This document shows, piece after piece, positions 6,001 through 8,723 of a DNA stretch of 8,723 nt. Both the position numbers and the translations under genes were made by a program. Position 1 is the stretch's first letter. Each line of letters starts with the position of its first letter. Origin of the DNA: an uncultured Sulfurovum sp. (GTDB lineage: Bacteria; Campylobacterota; Campylobacteria; Campylobacterales; Sulfurovaceae); NCBI GenBank assembly GCA_947313765.1, contig CAMZNQ010000181.1:1-8723 (forward strand), in the 5' to 3' direction. The notes under the pieces are model-generated. The model was not told the origin of the DNA, did not search any database, and saw nothing but the letters and a program-made list of their open reading frames with translations.

Positions 6001-6891
6001 ATGGAGATGAAAAGAATTGAAGCTGATACATTAGAAGAGGCCTACAGCAAGGCAGCAAAAGAGTTATCATGTTCAGTAACAGAGATAAACTATGAGATAA
6101 TACAACATCCTACTTCTGGTGTTATGGGTCTATTTAAAAAGACAGCAATTATTAGTGCTGTTAAAAAGATAACAGATATAAAAGAAGAACCAAAACAAGA
6201 ATCTGTTCAAAAGCCTATTGAAGATAGTACTCCTCTCATAGAGGAAGAGAAAGAAGAAGAGGTCATTCAAACTAAAGTTGAAAAACAACCTATTGTACAT
6301 CATAAAGAGAAAAGTGTTGAAGAGTTTATTAATAAAGATGATGATATTGTTGATAACTTTTTTAGTGATGAAGTTAAAGATGATAGTGAAGAGTTAATTT
6401 TTGATGATGATAGATATACTCCTGAAAATAAGAGACTATCAATTGATATTGAAAATAAAATTTCAAAAATGATGGAAGTAGCATGTTTCCATATTGATAC
6501 TGTAGAGGTTGATGTATTTAACGGTATTGCACATATTTTCCTTGATGGTGAAGATGCAGCACTACTCATAGGTAAAGAGGGCTATCGTTATAATGCTTTA
6601 TCTTATATGCTTTTTAATTGGATTAATGCTGAATATAATCGATATATTAAACTTGAAATCTCTGAATTTATTCAAGCACAAGAGGAGATGATAGATAACT
6701 ATCTAAAACCTATTGCAGAACATATTTTAGAGCATGGAAGAGGAAAAACAAAACCGTTAGATGGAATTTTAGTGCAGATTGCACTAGAGAAACTCCGTGC
6801 TATGTTTCCAAATAAATATATTGCAATTAAAACAGGTAAAGATGGAAAGAAGTTCATTGTTATTAATGATTTCAATAGTAAGAAAAAATAG
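6001..6891 (+). CDS. jag: Jag/KhpB family RNA-binding protein
   Basis: This is a 296-residue cytosolic protein with three parts. Residues 3-55 form a Jag-N domain (RIEADTLEEAYSKAAKEL, then HPTSGVMGLFKKTA). Residues 58-150 are an acidic, low-complexity E/D/K linker. Residues 150-296 hold a KH-like RNA-binding fold with the GxxG loop G191-K-E-G194 in LLIGKEGYRYNALSYML. The usual C-terminal R3H signature (Arg-x3-His) is not evident: the matching place reads KPLDGILVQIALEKL, so the R3H part is degenerate or absent. KhpB proteins bind RNA and affect cell envelope growth in Gram-positives; the role here is inferred. AAGGGGAG lies eight bases before ATG 6001, which favours it over the ATG two codons later. 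The gene sits after yidC, its usual partner (SpoIIIJ-associated). Confidence 0.9.
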   Translation: MEMKRIEADTLEEAYSKAAKELSCSVTEINYEIIQHPTSGVMGLFKKTAIISAVKKITDIKEEPKQESVQKPIEDSTPLIEEEKEEEVIQTKVEKQPIVHHKEKSVEEFINKDDDIVDNFFSDEVKDDSEELIFDDDRYTPENKRLSIDIENKISKMMEVACFHIDTVEVDVFNGIAHIFLDGEDAALLIGKEGYRYNALSYMLFNWINAEYNRYIKLEISEFIQAQEEMIDNYLKPIAEHILEHGRGKTKPLDGILVQIALEKLRAMFPNKYIAIKTGKDGKKFIVINDFNSKKK

Positions 6892-6899
6892 GATTTAGA

Positions 6900-8240
6900 G
6901 TGTCTACTACCATAGTAGCAATAGCTACAGCAACAGGTGTATCATCTATATCCATTATTCGAGTAAGTGGCTCTTTGTCTCTTACTCTTGCTAAAAAAAT
7001 ATCAAAAATAGATACTATAACTCCAAGATATGCGCACTTAACCTCTCTATATAATCACGAAAATCATCTTATTGACCATGCTATTCTTATCTACTTTAAA
7101 AATCCTCACTCTTTTACAGGAGAAGATATTGTAGAGTTTCAGTGTCATGGTGGAATGATTGTTGCTCAAGAGATTTTAGAGACACTAATATTTCATGGAG
7201 CAGTCCTAGCCCAACCAGGAGAGTTCTCTAAAAGAGCTTTTTTAAATGGCAAAATAGACTTGACAAAAGCAGAGGCAATAGCAAAATTAATAGAAGCTAA
7301 ATCTGTAGATGGAGCAAAGATATTAGCAAAACAGTTAAAAGGTAATCTAAAAGAGTTTATAGATGAGAGTAGAGAGGCTATGTTAAGAGCTACTGCCTAC
7401 TCTGAAGTTATGATAGATTATGCTGAAGAGGATATTCCTACTGATATTGTGGAAAATATCTTAAAACAGTTAGATGAACTTATTTTAAAAATAGAAAATA
7501 TTGTTGATGCATCACATCGCCGTAAAGGTCTCATAGAAGGATTTAGAGTAGCAATCATAGGTAAACCAAACGTTGGTAAAAGTTCACTTCTTAATGGTCT
7601 TTTAAGTTATGATAGAGCAATTGTAAGTGATATTGCAGGAACAACACGAGATACAATTGAGGAGCAGGTTAGAATTGGTTCTCATATTATTCGTCTAATT
7701 GATACAGCAGGAATTCGTGATGCTCGTGATAGTATTGAGAAGATTGGAGTTGAACGCTCTTTGGAGTCTATAGAAGATGCTGATGTTGTTATTGCTCTTT
7801 TTGATGGGAGTAGGGGATTTGATGACGAAGATAGCCGAATTTTAGAGATTTTAAAAAAAATAGAGAATAAAGAGATTATAGTAGCCATCAATAAAGCTGA
7901 TTTAGAACAAGTTTTAGATGATACAAAATTAAAAGAGTATGGTTCAATATATGTAACTCATACTCATAATTTTAAAAATTTAACTACTAAACTTCAGAGA
8001 CTTTTTGATAATATTGGACAAGATGAGGAGCTTATGTTAATCTCAACACGTCAGATAGAGGCTGTAGAGAGTGCTAAAAAAGCTATTTTGGAGGCAAAAG
8101 AGCCACTAAAATTGGGAGAGTTAGAGTTCTTTTCATATCATCTTCAAGATGCTATATCTGCCCTAAGTTCAATCTCTAAACCTTATGATTCTGAAGAAAT
8201 TTTAGATAAAATGTTTGGAGAGTTTTGTCTAGGTAAATAG
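6900..8240 (+). CDS. mnmE: tRNA modification GTPase MnmE (TrmE)
   Basis: With MnmG, MnmE installs the aminomethyl or carboxymethylaminomethyl group at C5 of wobble uridine 34 in certain tRNAs, using methylene-THF and GTP. The 446-residue length is typical. The N-terminal folate-binding domain shows TIVAIATATGVSSISIIRVSG, FTGEDIVEFQCHGG and RAFLNGKIDLTKAEAIAKLI. A helical region is followed by an inserted G domain: G1 GKPNVGKS at 221-228, G2 TTRD at 248-251, G3 DTAGIRD from 268 and G4 NKAD at 331-334. The protein ends FGEFCLGK, where the conserved cysteine (C443) of the C-terminal CxGK motif is kept. The GTG start follows AGGAT (6890-6894), which overlaps the jag stop. Its dimer partner gene mnmG is not in the window, while the folate supplier folD is. 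Confidence 0.97.
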   Translation: MSTTIVAIATATGVSSISIIRVSGSLSLTLAKKISKIDTITPRYAHLTSLYNHENHLIDHAILIYFKNPHSFTGEDIVEFQCHGGMIVAQEILETLIFHGAVLAQPGEFSKRAFLNGKIDLTKAEAIAKLIEAKSVDGAKILAKQLKGNLKEFIDESREAMLRATAYSEVMIDYAEEDIPTDIVENILKQLDELILKIENIVDASHRRKGLIEGFRVAIIGKPNVGKSSLLNGLLSYDRAIVSDIAGTTRDTIEEQVRIGSHIIRLIDTAGIRDARDSIEKIGVERSLESIEDADVVIALFDGSRGFDDEDSRILEILKKIENKEIIVAINKADLEQVLDDTKLKEYGSIYVTHTHNFKNLTTKLQRLFDNIGQDEELMLISTRQIEAVESAKKAILEAKEPLKLGELEFFSYHLQDAISALSSISKPYDSEEILDKMFGEFCLGK

Positions 8241-8254
8241 CATTTAACTAAATC

Positions 8255-8265
8255 AAGGAGTTTTT
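8255..8265 (+). promoter_or_regulatory. Strong ribosome binding site of the lipoprotein gene
   Basis: AAGGAG at 8255-8260 stands five bases before ATG 8266. It is the best Shine-Dalgarno match in the window and fixes the start of the partial gene. The gap to the mnmE stop is 25 bases with no terminator seen, so co-transcription with mnmE is likely. Confidence 0.7.
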
Positions 8266-8723
8266 ATGTTTTCTAAAAAAATAAAATATTCGTTAATGGC
8301 ATTAACGATATTAGGCTTTTCAGGGTGTAACCAAAGAACTATTACATTATATCCCGAAAGAACAGCAAGGATAGGTCATCTACCATCTATTTCAGGAGTA
8401 TCTTCACAACCTGTTGTGCGAGAAGAGATTTTAATCAAAAAGAATCCTTCTTTAGGAAGAATAGTATCTTCTATACCACCACCTAAAAAGAATATACCAA
8501 CTGTACCTAAAAATACAAATAGCAATAGTAATAATAGTGGTGGAGATGGTCATTATCCGAATGTTGATAATGCCATAGACCAAGCAGAGATGGAGTCGGC
8601 AGTTACTCATGATACTGTTATGGAGCGTATGCCATTCCCTGTTGAGGAGTATGCTCGTCTACCAAAAAGAGGTTATAGTACAGTTACTGGAAGTGTATAT
8701 CCTGAAACTGTAAATAGTGGAGA
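8266..8723 (+). CDS. Putative lipoprotein of unknown function, 3' end outside window
   Basis: The frame stays open from ATG 8266 to the window edge, giving the first 152 residues. Residues 1-20 are a lipoprotein signal peptide: positive KKIKY, a hydrophobic core LMALTILGF, and a lipobox FSGC with C21 as the lipidated cysteine. N22 at +2 does not signal inner-membrane retention by the E. coli rule. The mature part begins with a proline- and lysine-rich stretch (about 60-82, with IPPPKKNIP). An asparagine/serine/glycine low-complexity linker (about 83-96) follows. A more ordered region then includes MPFPVEEYARLPKRGYSTV and TGSVYP, where a beta-rich domain may begin. I do not recognise the family. 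The layout suggests an outer-membrane tether followed by a periplasmic spacer and a C-terminal domain beyond the edge. Confidence 0.8.
   Translation, partial: MFSKKIKYSLMALTILGFSGCNQRTITLYPERTARIGHLPSISGVSSQPVVREEILIKKNPSLGRIVSSIPPPKKNIPTVPKNTNSNSNNSGGDGHYPNVDNAIDQAEMESAVTHDTVMERMPFPVEEYARLPKRGYSTVTGSVYPETVNSG

Noticed and set aside
1..8723. A new defence, mobile or biosynthetic system
   Set aside because: Every complete gene matches a known family, mostly housekeeping. No direct-repeat arrays, transposase, integrase, toxin-antitoxin or phage-like genes were seen, and codon use appears uniform across the window.

Overview
The window is low-GC chromosomal DNA that reads as the core genome of a Campylobacterota (Epsilonproteobacteria) member, probably a free-living Sulfurovum- or Sulfurimonas-like organism. 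The evidence is the gene set and order (folD-lepB-rpiB, then rpmH-rnpA-yidC-jag-mnmE), the strongly A/T-biased codons, the T-rich promoters with TATAAT-type -10 boxes and no clear -35, and a periplasmic monohaem cytochrome c. The genus is inference; no 16S or other marker gene is present.

Layout: the 3' end of a tamB-like gene (1-969, +) meets, stop codon to stop codon, a small minus-strand cytochrome c gene (970-1389). Overlapping opposed promoters near 1420-1445 start the cytochrome gene leftward and a compact folD-lepB-rpiB operon (1457-3624) rightward. A 173-base spacer carries an A/T-rich hairpin and likely promoters. It is followed by rpmH (3798-3932) and rnpA (3920-4261). The rnpA reading frame extends well upstream of its first ATG and seems to need an ATT start overlapping rpmH. 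A 125-base A/T-rich spacer, where yidD commonly sits in bacteria, precedes yidC (GTG start), jag/khpB, mnmE (GTG start) and a truncated lipoprotein gene that runs off the right edge.

Functionally this is a housekeeping region. TamB, LepB and YidC serve envelope protein export, membrane insertion and maturation. RpmH, RnpA, Jag and MnmE serve translation and RNA processing. FolD supplies the one-carbon folates that MnmE uses for wobble-uridine modification, and RpiB belongs to the pentose phosphate pathway. I found no CRISPR array, mobile element, toxin-antitoxin pair, phage gene, tRNA or rRNA, and nothing I would call a new biological system. The points most worth a second look are the apparent ATT start of rnpA, the missing yidD with a seven-codon stub in its place, the overlapping opposed promoters, and the unrecognised lipoprotein at the right edge.
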